Shown: positions 5,715-5,836 of the stretch, one piece after another
Layout of the letters: every line of letters starts with the position of its first letter
Numbering within the stretch: position 1 is the first letter of the stretch
Translations under genes and position numbers: made by a program
Notes under the pieces: generated by a model
What the model was told of the DNA's origin: nothing
What the model saw: the letters and a program-made list of their open reading frames with translations, nothing else
Database searches by the model: none
Source of the DNA: Limnochordia bacterium
GTDB taxonomy: Bacteria; Bacillota; Limnochordia; Darwinibacteriales; B1SED10-159
NCBI GenBank assembly: GCA_007132255.1
Contig: SLOZ01000035.1
Span: forward strand, 1-5,836
Direction: 5' to 3'
DNA: 5,836 bases

Positions 5715-5737
5715 AAAAAGCCGGTTTGCAGGCTTTT
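5715..5737. terminator. Bidirectional terminator-like hairpin
   Basis: AAAAGCC (5716-5722) pairs perfectly with GGCTTTT (5731-5737) around an 8-nt loop. On the minus strand the stem ends in TTTTT (5719-5715), giving a fair intrinsic terminator for a gene entering from beyond the right edge. On the plus strand it ends in TTTT. It would insulate the hydrolase-like gene from upstream transcription. Confidence 0.6.
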
Positions 5738-5756
5738 CACCAAACGCCGCGAGATG

Positions 5757-5777
5757 CCCCTGCCTTCAGGTATGGGG
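5757..5777 (+). repeat. IS200/IS605-type hairpin (right copy)
   Basis: CCCC (5757-5760) pairs with GGGG (5774-5777), T5761 with A5772, G5762 with T5771 (wobble), and CC (5763-5764) with GG (5769-5770). The loop is TTCA (5765-5768) and T5773 is bulged. The layout and orientation are the same as at 91-111, with 18 of 21 bases identical. A plus-strand frame through it, open from 5706 to the window edge, reads KRREMPLPSGMGRKAAAG. This recalls the hairpin-encoded tails of some TnpB-related proteins, but that reading is uncertain. It may be a solo relic end or the start of an element lying to the right. Confidence 0.6.
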
Positions 5778-5789
5778 AGGAAAGCGGCG

Positions 5790-5805
5790 GCGGGCGTTAG
5801 CCCGC
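5790..5805. repeat. GC-rich perfect hairpin, terminator-like on the plus strand
   Basis: GCGGGC (5790-5795) pairs with GCCCGC (5800-5805) around GTTA. On the plus strand it is followed by the pyrimidine-rich TATTCCTTTCTT, so it could end a plus-strand transcript or form part of the structured end of a mobile element with the hairpin at 5757-5777. Confidence 0.5.
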
Positions 5806-5836
5806 TATTCCTTTCTTGTCGTATTGCCAACCCGAG

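Noticed and set aside
1..5836. CRISPR array, tRNA or rRNA genes
   Set aside because: No regularly spaced repeats with spacers, no tRNA-like cloverleaf with TTCRA arm, and no conserved rRNA segment were recognised on either strand.

Overview
The window reads as a chromosomal segment of a Bacillota-type (Firmicutes) bacterium of middling G+C. The grounds are strong AAAGGAGG-type ribosome binding sites, an attenuator that looks PyrR-controlled in front of carA, and IS200/IS605-type transposon ends. The genus cannot be named from the sequence alone. Three complete genes lie on the minus strand and are read right to left. Insertion-sequence debris sits at both window edges.

Layout from left to right. 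Positions 1-121 hold the last codons of a plus-strand tnpB-like gene and the right-end hairpin of an IS200/IS605-family element, probably with the overlapping omega RNA. Positions 122-298 are intergenic and contain a perfect 10-bp inverted repeat just past the end of carB. Positions 299-3475 are carB (minus), overlapping carA (3459-4574, minus) by 17 nt. Positions 4575-4792 are the carA leader, with a candidate PyrR-binding hairpin, an antiterminator and an intrinsic terminator. Positions 4793-5494 (minus) encode a protein resembling the L-2-amino-thiazoline-4-carboxylate hydrolase family, carrying a 12-bp tandem repeat in its coding sequence. Positions 5495-5836 have no gene: they hold the hydrolase ribosome binding site, a dyad, a bidirectional terminator-like hairpin, a second IS200/IS605-type hairpin and a GC-rich hairpin.

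How it works together. CarA takes ammonia from glutamine and CarB uses it with bicarbonate and two ATP to make carbamoyl phosphate, which feeds pyrimidine and arginine synthesis. The leader suggests that pyrimidine nucleotides control carAB by transcription attenuation, and the intact UMP-type allosteric residues of CarB suggest feedback on the enzyme as well. No other pyr or arg gene is in the window. The hydrolase-like gene is upstream on the same strand; a functional link to carAB is not shown.

The most interesting signals are the carA leader switch and the two edge hairpins. These share 18 of 21 bases and differ by one fully compensatory base pair. I found no evidence for a wholly new multi-gene system.
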